The position numbers and the translations under genes are program-made. DNA of 64,000 nt, taken from positions 2,293,541 through 2,357,540 of the forward strand of contig NW_022098091.1 of the NCBI RefSeq assembly GCF_002288925.2. Direction: 5' to 3'. The notes below the pieces were generated by a model that ran no database searches, had not been told where the DNA came from, and saw only the letters and a program-made list of their open reading frames with translations. This document shows, piece by piece, positions 21,835 through 33,411 of the stretch. Source of the stretch: Delphinapterus leucas. Its lineage: Eukaryota > Chordata > Mammalia > Artiodactyla > Monodontidae. How positions within the stretch are numbered: the first letter of the stretch is position 1; each line of letters begins with the position of its first letter.

Positions 21835-22380
21835 TCATTGATAAGAAATGATCTTATATATTTTCCATGCAGATATCATATCTTTTGTCCTTCATTCCTT
21901 TATGTACACCCAGAATTCTATCTGGTGTGAATTTCCTTCTTCCTGGAGGACTCCTTTAACATTTCTTGTGGTGTGGATCTCCTGGTGATGAAGTCTTTCA
22001 GCATCTGTATGTCTATAAATGTCATTATTCACTTTTATTTTTGAAAGATATTTTGTGAGGGAAGACACATAGAATTCCATGCTGACTTTTTTTTCCCCCT
22101 CTCAGTTCTTTGAAGATGTTGCTCCACTGCCTTTATTTTTTGTATGTAGTATGTCTTATTGTTTTGGCTGCTTTAGTGATTTTTCCTTTTCCTATGGATT
22201 TGAGCAGTTTAATAGTAATGTGCTAGGTGTGGCTTTCTTCATATTCTTTGTGCTCAGGGTTCATTTGCCTCCTTGGATAGGTGGCTTTATAATTTTCATT
22301 ATAATTGGAATATTTTCTGTCTAGTTTCTTCAAAATTTTATTCTTCAAGAAACTTCTGCAGGTCATTTCAGGGACTTCAA
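21835..22380 (-). mobile_element. Old LINE-1 fragment (5' part of an element split by a younger L1)
   Basis: The minus strand carries L1 text related to 7.64-8.11 kb (AATTCCATGCTG... region, GATGAAGTCTTTCAGCATC on plus). It continues with antisense L1 sequence such as GGTTCATTTGCCTCCTTGG. The young L1 at 22.4-26.15 kb appears to have landed in it. More text of the same type resumes at about 26.16 kb. Confidence 0.65.
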
Positions 22381-22429
22381 ACATTCCCACGATAGGCCTT
22401 TTAAAATTGTCCTAGCTAACACAATCATA

Positions 22430-25400
22430 CTAGGGGACTTTAACACCCCACTTTAACCAATGGAAAGATCATGCAAAATGAAAATAAATAAGGAAACACA
22501 AGCTTTAAATGATACATTAAACAAGATGGATTTAATTGATATTTATAGGACATTCTATCCAAAAACAACAGAATACACTTTCTTCTCAAGTGCTCATGGA
22601 ACATTCTCCAGGATAGAACATATCTTGGGTCACAAATCAAGCCCTGATAAATTTAAGAAAATTGAAATCATATCAAGTATCATTTCTGACCACAATGCTA
22701 TGAGACTAGATATCAAGTACAGGAAAAAAATCTGTAAAAAACACAAACACATGGAGGCTAAACAATACACTACTAAATAACCAAGAGATCACTGAAGACA
22801 TAAAAGAGGAAATCAAAAAAATACCTAGAAACAAATGACAATGAAAACACGATGACCCAAAACCTATGGGATGCAACAAAAGCAGTTCTAAGAGGAAAGT
22901 TTATAGCACTACAATCCTACCTCAAGAAACAAGAAATATCTCAAATAAACAACCTAACCTTACACCTAAAGCAATAAGAGAAAGAGGAAAAAAAAACCCC
23001 AAAGTTAGTGGAAGGAAAGAAATCATAAAGATCAGATCAGAAATAAATGAAAAAGAAATGAAGGAAACAATAGCAAAGATCAATAAAACTAAAAGCTGCT
23101 TCTTTGAGAAGATAAATAAAATTGATAAACCATTAGCCAGACTCATCAAGAAAAAAAGGGAGAAGGCTCAAATCAATAAAATTAGAAATGAAAAAGCAGA
23201 AGTAACAACTGACTCTGCAGAAATACAAAGGATCATGAGAGATTACTGCAAGCAACTATATGCCAATAAAATAGACAACCTGGAAGAAATGGACAAATTC
23301 TTAGAAAAGCACAACCTTCCGAGACTGAACCAGGAAGAAATATAAAATATAAACAGACCAATCACAAGCACTGAAAGCCAGGACCAGATGGCTTCACAGG
23401 TGAATTCTACCACACATTTAGAGAAGAGCTAACACCTATCCTTCTCAAACTCTTCCAAAATATAGCAGGGGAGGAACACTCCCAGACTCATTCTATGAGG
23501 CCACCATCACCCTGATACCAAAACCAGACAAAGATGTCACAAAGAAAGAAAACTACAGGCCAATATCACTGATGAACATAGATGCAAAAATCCTCAAAAA
23601 AATACTAACAAACAGAATCCAACAGCACAGTAAAAGGATCATACACCATGATCAAGTGGGGTTTATCCCAGGAATGCAAGGATTCTTCAATATACACAAA
23701 TCCATCAGTGCGATTAACCATATTAACAAATTGAAGGAGGAAAACCATATGATCATCTCAATAGATGCAGAAAAAGCTTTCAACAAAATTCAACACCCAT
23801 TTATGATAAAAACCCTCCAGAAAGTATGCATAAAGGGAACTTACCTCAACATAATAAAGGCCATATATGACAAACCCACAGCCAACATCGTTCTCAATGG
23901 TGAAAAACTAAAACCATTTTCACTAAGATCAGGAACAAGACAAGATTGCCCACTCTCACCACTATTATTCAACACAGTTTTGGAAGATTTAGCCACAGCA
24001 ATCAGAGAAGAAAAGGAAATAAAAGGAATCCAAATCAGAAAGGAAGAAGAAAAGCTGTCACTGTTTGTAGATGACACGATACTACACATAGAGAATCCTA
24101 AAGATGCCACCAGAAAACTACTAGAGCTAATCAATGAATTTGGTAAAGTAGCAGGATACAAAATTAAGGCACAGAAATCTCTTGCATTCCTATACACTAA
24201 TGATGAAAAATCTGAAAGAGAAAATAAGGAAACACTCCCATTTACCATTGCAACAAAAAGAAAAAAATATATAGGAATAAACCTACCTAAGGAGACAAAA
24301 GACCTGTGTGCAGAAAAGTATAAGACACTGATGAAAGAAATTAAAGATGATACAAATAGATGGAGAGATATACCATGTTCTTGGATTGGAAGAATCAACA
24401 TTGTGAAAATGACTCTACTACCCAAAGCAATCTAAAGATTCAATGCAATCCCTATCAAACTACCACTGGCATTTTTCACAGAACTAGAACAAAAAACTTC
24501 ACAATTTGTATGGGAACACAAAAGACCCCGAATAGCCAAAACAATCTTGAGAATGAAAAACGGAGCTGGAGGAATCAGGCTTCCTGACTTCAGACTATAC
24601 TACAAAGCTACAGTAATCAAGACAGTATGGTACTGGCACAAAAACAGAAATATAGATCAATGGACCAGGATAGAAAGCCCAGAGATAAACCCACGCATAT
24701 ATGGTCACCTTATCTTTGATAAAGGAGGCAAGAATATATAGTGGAGAAAAGACAGCCTCTTCAATAAGTGGTGCTGGGAAAGCTGGACAGGTACATGTAA
24801 AAGTATGAAATTAGAACACTCCCTAACACCATACACAAAAATAAACTCAAAATGGATTAAAGACCTAAATGTAATGCCAGACACTATCAAACTCTTAGAG
24901 GAAAACATAGGCAGAACACTCTATTACATCACTCATAGCAAGATCTACCTCCTAGAGAAGGTGGAAATAAAAACAGAAATAAACAAATGGGAACTAATGA
25001 AACTTAAAAGCTTTTGCACAGCAAAGGAAACCATAAACAAGACAAAAAGACAACCCTCAGCATGGGAGAAAATATTTGCAAATGAAGCAACTGACAAAGG
25101 ATTAATCTCCAAAATTTACAAGTAGCTCATGCAGCTCAATATCAAAAAGACAAACAACCCACTCCAAAAATGGGCTGAAGACCTAAATAGGCATTTCTCC
25201 AAAGAAGATATACAGATTGCCAACAAACACATGAAAGGATGCTCAACATCACTAATCATTAGAGAAATGCAAATCAAAACTACAGTGAGGTATCACCTCA
25301 CACCAGTCAGAATGGCTATCATCAAAAAATCTGGAAACAATAAATGCTGGAGAGGGTGTGGAGAAAAGGGGACCCTCTTGCGCTGTTGGTGGGAATGTAA

Positions 25401-26150
25401 ATTGATACAGCCACTATGGAGAACAGTATGGAGGTTCCTTAAAAAACTAACAATAGAGTTACCATACAACCCAGCAATCCCACTACTGGGCATATACCCT
25501 GAGAAAACCATAATTCAAAAACAATCATGTACCACAATGTTCATTGCAGCTCTATTTACAATAGCCAGGACATGGAAGCAACCTAAGTGTCCATCAACAG
25601 ATGAATGGATAAAGAAGATGTGGCACATATATACAATGGAATATTACTCAGCCAATAAAAGAAATGAATTGAGTTATTTGTAGTGAGGTGGTTGGACATA
25701 GAGTCTGTCATACAGTGAAGTAAGTCAGAAAAAGAAAAACAAATACTGTATACTAACACATATATATGGAATCTAAAAAAAAAAAAAGGTTTTGAAGAAC
25801 CTAGAGGCAGGACAGGAATTAAAGACGCAGACGTAGAGAATGGACTTGAGGACATGGGGAGAGGGAAGGGTAAGCTGGGATGAAGTGAGAGAGTGGCATG
25901 GACACATATACACTACCAAATGTAAAATAGATAGCTAGTGGAAAGCAGCCGCATAGCACAGGGAGATCAGCTCGATGCTTTGTGTACACCTAGGGGTGGG
26001 ATAGGGAGGGTGGGGCGGAGAAGCAAGACAGAGGGGATGTGGGGATATATGTTTATGTATAGCTGATTCACTTTGTTATACAGCAGAAACTAACACACCA
26101 TTGTAAAGCAATTATACTCCAACAAAGCTGTTTAAAAAATTTAAAAAGAA
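22430..26150 (+). mobile_element. 5'-truncated LINE-1, plus strand, inactive
   Basis: The element starts inside the ORF2 endonuclease (22460-22780, FSSAHGTFSRIEHILGHKS) and continues through the reverse transcriptase (23572-24435, [16 protein letters not shown]) to the C-terminal Cys segment (25129-25683, [19 protein letters not shown]) and a 3' UTR ending in ATACTCCAACAAAG. The catalytic box reads FVDDT instead of FADD, and several frames are broken, so it is dead. It is the same young family as the L1 at 9.9-16 kb but in the opposite direction. The two form a long inverted pair. Confidence 0.93.
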
Positions 26151-26159
26151 TAAGTTATC

Positions 26160-26800
26160 GTTTTTCATCTTTAAAGTTTTATCTTGGCTATTTTTATATG
26201 TTCCACGTTTCTACAACTCTTTGGAATGTGTAACACAGTCATGATAAATGTTTTAAAGTCCTCTCTGTTGATTTTACCATCATGTCAGTTCTCGTTCAGT
26301 TTTGATTCATTGACTATTCATTCTTCTCCTTATTCATCATGTTTTCCTGCCTCTTTGCATGCCTCACATTCTTTGATTGGATACCAGACATAGCCAAAAT
26401 TTACTTTCTTGTGTACTGGCTATTTTGGTATTCCTATAAATCTTCTTGAGTTTTGTTCTGGGGTAGAGTTAAGTGATTTGTAAACAGTTTGATCCCTTTG
26501 AATCTTGGTTTTATTATTTTTTAGGTAGGTCAGTCTAAGGCTGACTAATCCAACTAGTAAGTCACAACCTTCTTTGAGCGTTCTCCGTGGCTCTTATGAG
26601 TAGTTCAGTCTGGCTGTGGGGAGAGAGTACAATTGCCTGTACACCAGGCACTGTCTCATGATATTTTTCAAAGTTTCTTTTTTTAGTCTCAGGCAGATCT
26701 CCACAAGCATGCTTGTATCAGAACTCCACTCACTACTTGAAGGAAACACTTTCCAAATGCCTGGATTCTCTCTGTTCATCTCTCTCATCACTAAATCTGT
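26160..26800 (-). mobile_element. Continuation of older minus-strand LINE-1
   Basis: Antisense L1 5'-region text resumes directly after the young L1: CTCTCTGTTGATTTTACCATC, CATTCTTTGATTGGATACCAG, and GATTTGTAAACAGTTTGATCCC. Together with 21.84-22.38 kb this suggests one old element split by the younger insertion. I could not define the target-site duplication. Confidence 0.55.
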
Positions 26801-29200
26801 CTTATGAACTCTAGCTCCCTTGTTCCCCATTGATACTCAGCTTCATCGCCACAATCCAAGGAGTTGGCCTCAGATCCCCTCCTTGTGCTCAGCCTGGAGA
26901 CTCTGAAAACAGTAAGCTGGGCCAATGGCAGGACTCACCATATTTGTTTCTCATCTCTCAGGGGTTTCTACCCTTTATTGCCTGATTTCCAGTGTCTTGA
27001 AAACTAATATTTTATGCCTTTTGTCTTTTTGTTTTCTTTGGGGACAGGGGAGAAGGGTAGGGTCAGGTTTCAGGCAGAAAAGTAAATCTCATTTCTGTCA
27101 CTCCACCTTTACCAGAAGCTGAAGGCTGCTCTTCACATGTTCCTAGTTTAACTTCAATAGGAGGTGTGCCGCTTTATAGACCAATGTATTTTTACAACTC
27201 AGTGAAAGATCCTTTTTCTTCATAGTCTTTCTAGTACAGCAAACTTTCTATAAATCTATCTGATACTCTTACAACAGGTGTTGGACTCCTGACTCAACTA
27301 AGCAGGGAATATGGCAGAAGGACAATGTGGACATTACCCAGAGGTACCATATTGCATATGTTCAGCTGATAACTTCCAAGATGTTTAGAAAGTCTTTCAG
27401 TAGTTGTTATGGGTTTTGGTGGTGACCTACTAAATTGGGTCCAGAAAAAATTGACCAGAATGACCCCAGGTTGCTTCCTGCCAAATAGCTGATCGACTGG
27501 AGGGGAATAACCACTGGTCCCAGACATTTATTCATCTTCCCTTCCCTTTGTGAATTGCTATTTGCCTTCTTGGACACTCACAATCTGTGGACTGGTCACC
27601 TTCCTACTCAAAGTTGGGTTAGTAATCCAATAGCTGTCTCTATATGATTCCTTGACAGTGTGTGTCTATTTCTGAAAAAAAAATGTTCCATTTGAGACAG
27701 AACGTTGGAAGCAACAGAATCCTGCACCTGACAATGCTTCTGGTGCAGACCTGGATACCAAGAGTTGTTGGCTCACCCTCTCTTGGTTCTTCTGTTGAAT
27801 TTCACGAGCACACATGAGCTCCTAGGCTTTTATACTCTAAATCCAGTTCTTGAACATTCTCTCTACTCTCTTTGTGGGTGTTTTTGTCTGTCTGTCTCAC
27901 TCTGGCCCTCATACTCTAGACTGTCCCAATCCACCCACATTCTTTTCCTCCTCTTCAGCTTTCTAGGACCTTGTGTTAGAATTCCTTCAATCACTGAGCA
28001 CTTATTAGGTGTTACGAAGTGTCAGGCCCTGGTCCAGGAGAGATGCTGCATCCTGAGCAAACCCAAGGTCTCTGCCTGTGGTGTCCCCTTATGGAGGCAT
28101 CAAAAAGTGTGGGAGCATAACTTGTTCAAGCCCTGTAGTTCCTGGCTCCTCTGCCCACCTGGGCCTAGGGGCACCAGTGGTGTTCGACACAAAAGAAGCA
28201 TAAAGAAGAATGGAAAAATAGATGAATCCAGATCTAGAAGGCAGGTAACCAAGAACCAAAAAAAATTTTTTTTAAATAAACAAGCCCTTCATGAAAACAG
28301 CTGGTCTTCAGTGACAGCTCCTTACTTCCTGGAGAAGATACTTCATGTGTTTTACATTTCTTCAAGTGACATGATGGCTGTTCTCACCAACATACTCTAA
28401 AGGTACCCCCACATCCTCTTAACCTGTTAACCTACGGCCACTCTGTAATCTATAAAAATACACACCAGCATTATATAAAAACGGGGTTTTGTTATTTCCA
28501 TCTTAATTAAAAATTCTCCAGGCAAATATTATACTTTAATTAATTTAATATCAGTCTAGGCACTTAAAGATCATGATAGATCTTAAAAACACAACTTGAG
28601 CTGAATCATAATAGAGAAATGAATGTTGGAATCATATATTGAATGACACCTAAAAACATTTACCCCCAAATTGTAAGTGGAATAATTGTTACAATGATTT
28701 CTAGAATTATAAGAGTTAATCTCCTTTTAAAAGTTATTAAATGGTATATTTAATTTACTGGAACACATAATTTTAAATTTTATAAACTTAAATATTTATT
28801 GGAATTAAAGTTCTCTTATTGGACAAGTAAAACCAGTAGAGGAAAATTAGGCAATTCAGTGTCACGAGGATTTAGAAGAGAACATAAATCCAAGGTGTGT
28901 ATAAACTAGAATACTCTGCTACCAATATTTTCTACACTATTAGAAAATCTGAAAGACAGAGTAAAGTAGTTTTTAGACCAAAATTATTAAACCAGTGTGA
29001 TGCATAAAAGGAGTTATCTCTAGAAATATGACATGACATAAATATTTTCTATGCTATTATGTCAATTTTTAGAATTCTTTAAAGTCTTTAAAAGTATTTG
29101 AGATTCATCTTTATTATCGACTTATTTTTTTTTCTTATACCTGGCATGGAGACCACTAATTTATCTAGGCCATTAATTTATCTACTTTTTAATTTCCCCT
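26800..29200. other. Intergenic, AT-rich toward the right; no gene seen
   Basis: No RNA gene, exon or young repeat was found. A 211-aa open frame at 27765-28400 has no motif, no exon signals and an amino acid mix typical of non-coding DNA. A weak MIR-like patch lies near 27.97-28.05 kb. Confidence 0.5.
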
Positions 29201-29660
29201 GATTTACATTTCAGCAAGAAAGCAAGTTCAGGGATCTGTGAAGGAGAAGAGAGAGAAAAGGGTCAAAAATGTATTTGAAGAAACTATGACTGAAAATTTC
29301 CCGAACCTGAAGAAGAAAGCAGATATCTAGTTACAGGAAGCACAGAGGGTCCCAAGCAAGGTGAACCTAAACAGACTGACACCAAGACATATCATAATTA
29401 AAATGGCAAAAGTTAAAGACAAAGACAGAATTATAAAGGGAGCAAGAGAAAAACAATGAGTCATACACAAGGGAAGCCCCATATCAGCTATTTCTGCAGA
29501 ATATTTGCAGGCTCGAAGGGAAAGGCATGATACATTTAAAAGTGCTGAAAGGGAAAATCTACAACCCAGGATACTCCACCTAGCAAGATGACCATTTAGA
29601 ATTGAAGTAGAGATAAAGAATTTTTCAGACAAGAAAGAAAGTTCAAGAAACCACATGGAC
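29200..29660 (+). mobile_element. Old LINE-1 fragment
   Basis: Plus-strand L1 text includes CAAGGTGAACCTAAACAGAC, ACATATCATAATTAAAATGG and AGGATACTCCACCTAGCAAG. The reading frame is broken. Confidence 0.75.
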
Positions 29661-29829
29661 ACCATCCACTGGGATCCTAGAAATAGAAGCTCAGTGACTA
29701 CCCATTTTGGAGAGAGGCACAATGGAATATGTTCTGCAAACCAGGATGCCTCTGTCTGCTTGGACTCAGACTGGACCTGGGACCAGATCAAGGCCAGGAC
29801 AAGACTAAGTGCCATTGTTGTCACAGAGC

Positions 29830-30545
29830 AGCCACTACCACCCCCTCCCCCCACCCCCTGCCAGCACTGATGCAGTCAATTCTGGGAAGCTCTTCAAAAC
29901 CTTCCCCTCCCTTTAACACATTTCCCATCTGCTCCCCTCATCCTCCTACTACAGGAAACATCCTTCAACTTTCTGTCTGGTCAGAACTCTTTTCGCTCCA
30001 TACAGGGCACCGAGAGCCAGGCAACAGCCAAGGGGCAGCTGCACTTCCCTGAAGGGCCTTTCCCGAGGTAGGTGGTTCCAGCGCTCAGGCTGACCCAAGA
30101 CCCCACTGCCCGCTCTATGGTGTAGACACTTACTAATTCCCAGGATGTGCCGCCTTTCTCGCAGGAAAATGGTACCAGTTCCAAAGCCTCGGAAGAACGG
30201 ACGGTTTAGAGCAGTTAATCACACTGGACCTGAGACCTGGTCAAGGTCAGGAAAAGACAACACTAAGCACTATTATCACAGGGCAGCCACCCTTGCAGAC
30301 AATTGTGACAAGCACTTGAGAATACTCCCCCTGCCTTTGACGCATTCATTTCCCATCTGCTCCTCTCATCCTCCCACTCACTACAGGGAAGGATTCGTCA
30401 CCTTTGTGTCCTGTCAGAACCCTTTACGCTCCCTGCAGGGCACAGAGATCCAGGCAACAGCCAAGGGGCAGCTGCACTTCCCTGAAGGGCCTTTCCCGAG
30501 GTAGGCGGTTCCAGCGCTCAGGCTGACCCAAGACCCTACTGCCCG
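29830..30545. repeat. Tandem direct duplication of a tRNA-flank block (about 29.88-30.11 and 30.31-30.54 kb)
   Basis: Two consecutive units about 435 bp apart share CATTTCCCATCTGCTCC, CTCATCCTCC, CAGAAC-CTTT-CGCTCC, AGGCAACAGCCAAGGGGCAG, CTGCACTTCCCTGAAGGG and CCGAGGTAGG-GGTTCCAGCG. They lie directly outside the tRNA-Glu relic module. A third, inverted relative is at 2.99-3.11 kb. Confidence 0.88.
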
Positions 30546-31277
30546 CCAAGGCAACCGGGAGGAGACTGGAGGGCAGCCGGTCCGGGGGGATTCCTACTAG
30601 CACAGAACGTGTCTGGCCTGCAGTTCGGGGGGAGAGCCAAATCAAACACCGCCTGAAGCTTCTCTACAGCCTGAAGAGAACAGACTCCAGGTTCCTGAAG
30701 GGGCAAGAGGGCCTCCTCGCGAGGACACAGGCTTCCCCTGGTCTTGAAGGACATGTCCCGCAGAAGCTGGTTTTGAGGGAGATGCCGAAGGAAAGGAGCA
30801 ACAGCAGCCCCACCAGTGATCTTGAGTTGCAATGTCTGCAAGTTACTCCAAAAGGTGTCGCAGTTCATATATATGGAGAGAGAATGAGAAAGCAAACGTG
30901 GGAAAATGTTAACTCTGCACGGTTAGGTACAGAATATACGATGTTAGTATTTCAATTTTTTGGTATGTTTCAAATGTTTTATGTTTTTTACTGTTTTGGG
31001 AACTCAAGTTCCAGGTCCTCTTTGGATGAAAAACTCTGAAAGCAAGACATTAAATTCCTGAGATGAAGGGAGAATGAAGGCGAGTGGCAGCTCAGCCCTG
31101 GCTGTTCATCACATCTCACCTCCTCCAGCCTGGGCGATGCCAAGAATCCTGAGGCAGGACCTCACTGGAGTTTAGGGGCTCAGTGCAGAAGCACTTCTGC
31201 ATCTGGACCTTGTGGCAAAACACACCTGTGGGGTTGAAGAGGAAGACTCCTTTGAGTGGAGACGCTGAGAAAAGAGC

Positions 31278-31349
31278 TTCCCTGACCGGGAATCGAACCC
31301 GGGCTGGAGCTGTGAAATTGCAGAATCCTAGCCACTAGACCATCAGGGA
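31278..31349 (-). pseudogene. tRNA-Glu (TTC) pseudogene
   Basis: The 72-nt minus-strand sequence keeps a good acceptor stem (TCCCTGA/TCAGGGA), a D arm with TCTAGTGGCTAGGA and a perfect T arm CCGGGTTCGATTCCCGG, so the internal promoter is sound. The anticodon loop ATTTCAC still gives TTC, but the anticodon stem CTGCA/AGCTC has only two normal pairs. A TTTT terminator follows. It could still be transcribed, but the tRNA would be poorly folded. Confidence 0.88.
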
Positions 31350-32240
31350 GCCACACTGGAGCCCGAATTTCGCCTCTCCAGGTGATAACTATGAAAGTAG
31401 AGGTTAGGTTTCAGAGATGCAGAATTGGGAGTTCCCAGGGCCCAAGGCTGAAGGCAGCTCTGCAAGCCTCCCAGCCCTTGCCCCACTGCTCATCACCTTT
31501 CACCTGTCCTGTGCTGGGCGACACTTTGGGCACTGAGGCCAGGCCGCAAGGTAACTGGCTGGGTTCCATCCTGGTCTAGCTTTAGCGCTGTGTGCGGCAG
31601 AGCCAAGGTCATTCTCTCTTCTGAACCTCAGTTTCCTTATGAGTCAGGTGCTGACTTGGTTTTCCGCGGGTGATGAGCAATTCTGTCTACTTCCTTATCT
31701 CTGACCTGGCTCCAGGGCCTCTCCTGATAATGGCACGTATACCGGCTCCTTTTTGTGCCGCGACAACTCAATTCGTGGAGTCTGAAGTTCTTTATCACCC
31801 ATCTTTGGCTCCAGCCCCCGGTGCAGAGTTGGGTTCGGTCTCTTTTGTTCTGTCACTCAAATCATATTGTTCCACAAGTGTGCTGAGCTGTGGGAAAGCC
31901 AAGTGTGCTTCACAGGGATGAACTCCTTGGTTTTCAGAGACGTGTCAGTGTGTAGAGGAGATTTAGGCGCCAGATGAGATGAGGGGATCTCTGGACATAA
32001 AGGTAACCTGAAGTTGGCTTTGTCCTGTGCTGTCCTTAGAGAAACTGTTTGTGGCTTGGTCTCCAAAGTGACTCAGACAAAGGAGGCCTTGTTCGTAGTC
32101 CTGAGTAGGCTTTCAGGTGGTAACGGAATGCCTCCCATGTTTCTTGGGGATTGAAAATGCAGCTGCGTCTGCTGCCTCACCCCATACCCCTAGCCTCCTT
32201 TTTGTTTTTAAAATGTGAATGTAACTCGGAAAAGTCAAAC

Positions 32241-32313
32241 TGTTTCCACCCGGTTTGGAATCGGGGACCTTTCGCGTATAAGGCGAACGTGATAATCACT
32301 ACACTGCGGAAAC
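32241..32313 (-). pseudogene. tRNA-Val-like sequence with anticodon TAT
   Basis: The 73-nt minus-strand sequence has a tRNA-Val body: acceptor GTTTCCG-/GGAAAC, D arm AGTGTAGTGATTATCAC and a fully paired anticodon stem TTCGC/GCGAA. The loop is CTTATAC, so the anticodon is TAT, which reads Ile AUA, where Val-TAC would have CTTACAC. The T arm reads CCCGATTCCAAACCGGG instead of CCCGGTTCGAAACCGGG, which breaks one pair and damages the B box. A TTTT tract lies downstream. It is most likely a pseudogene; if expressed and charged with Val it would misread Ile codons. Confidence 0.82.
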
Positions 32314-32689
32314 AAGCCAAATGCGTGAGTTTAACGATACATCTGTGAAAACTGTAGGTCCTGCCACCACTGTTCTGGCCACCAACCTTTTAAACTGAAG
32401 AATAAACCTGGAAGCACCAGTGGTCCCTCAAGCAAGGAGACTGCGGCTCCAGACAGGCCCTGGTTAAGGTTCCTCGCCTTCCCGGAAGCGAGGACCATGG
32501 GACACCGCACCCCCCCACACAAGTTTGACTTTGGGATGCTGCATCCAACGTAGGGTCTCCAGTTCCACAGCTATGCCCCCGGGTGCAGGGGTCGCCTACG
32601 CTGACTCCTCAGCTCCCGGAAGCCGCAGGAGCCGCGGGCTAGGTGCCTCTGAGCCTCAGGCGCCGCCCAGCAGTGTGCACGCCTGATTC

Positions 32690-33050
32690 CCGGGCTGCGG
32701 ACTCGAGCTTCGGTGGTTCTTTTCACGGAGCCAGCGGTCAGCGCTCTCGGCTCTTGGAAATGAACCGTGCTTGGAATTCAGGGAACCGTAGGAACGTCTC
32801 TCCCCGCCCTCTCCTCTGCTCAGATGCTCCGGATCTTCCCGCTCTTTCCTCTCAAGCCCTTTTGCCTCAGCGCGCTTCCCGGGTTATCAAAGGTGATCTC
32901 TCCGGTATCCTCCAGGCGAAAGGGATTCCTCCGGTTTCTATCTCTGTCGCTTAATTCTTTCAATTCACTTTAAGTTCAATATTTTAATCACGCATTTATG
33001 TTTTAGCCACTACGTAGCAAAGGCTATGCCTTAGGGCATTTGGCAGTTTT
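32690..33050. repeat. Duplicated block, direct copy of the window's left end
   Basis: This is the partner of 1-340. It lies about 380 bp beyond the tRNA-Val relic and forms the outer edge of the Glu-Val module. Confidence 0.75.
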
Positions 33051-33156
33051 AAAACATGGAATGAACATATAACATATCAAAACTTGTGGGAAACAGCTTA
33101 AATCAGTGCTGAAAGGGAAATTTAAGGCCCTAAAGGTTACATTAGAAAAGAGGTAT

Positions 33157-33411
33157 ATAGATGTTTGGATGGAAACAAAGCACTAGAATGAGTTTCCTCT
33201 TATAGGTGTTAAAAATAGCACTTTTAGGAAACTGATGATTGTAAATGTTTAATTTTGTCTCATATACAGTTGGCATTGGAAGTTTAGCCCTTCCTTGAAT
33301 GTATACTGCAGATTTTCAAAAAAGCAAGTTATATATTTATTATGTTTAGTGTGGTTTGAAATACTCCCTTTCATATGTTTTAAATAAAGTGAAATTTATG
33401 TGAAAAGAAAA
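33157..33411 (+). pseudogene. 5'-truncated retrocopy of an mRNA 3' UTR inside the L1
   Basis: The insert is bounded by a perfect 12-bp target-site duplication GAAAAGAGGTAT (33145-33156 and 33412-33423). It contains about 240 bp of unrelated sequence with a polyadenylation signal AATAAA at 33383-33388. An A-rich end (AAAAGAAAA) sits about 15-20 bp after the signal. This is the signature of L1-mediated retrotransposition of a cellular mRNA 3' end. I do not recognise the source gene. Confidence 0.85.

Larger units (their letters stand above)
31100..32630. repeat. Glu-Val tRNA module, inverted copy of 62.55-63.95 kb
   Basis: The order here is Glu(-), about 890 bp of spacer, Val(-), then outer flank. 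At 62.55-63.95 kb the same parts appear reversed: flank, Val(+), about 930 bp of spacer, Glu(+). Shared text includes TCTGACCTGGCTCC/TGTGACCTGGCTCC, GTCCTGCCACCA, AATAAACC-GGAAGCACCAG, CATCCAACG and GTCTCCAGTTCCACA. Frames starting near 31670 (+) and 63487 (-) match in part (SVYFLISDLAPGP against SVYFVICDLAPGP), confirming homology and not coding. Confidence 0.88.

Noticed and set aside
27765..28400. 211-codon plus-strand frame
   Set aside because: Hydrophobic and Cys-rich start typical of translated pyrimidine-rich DNA, no motif, no exon signals; part of it overlaps a MIR-like patch.
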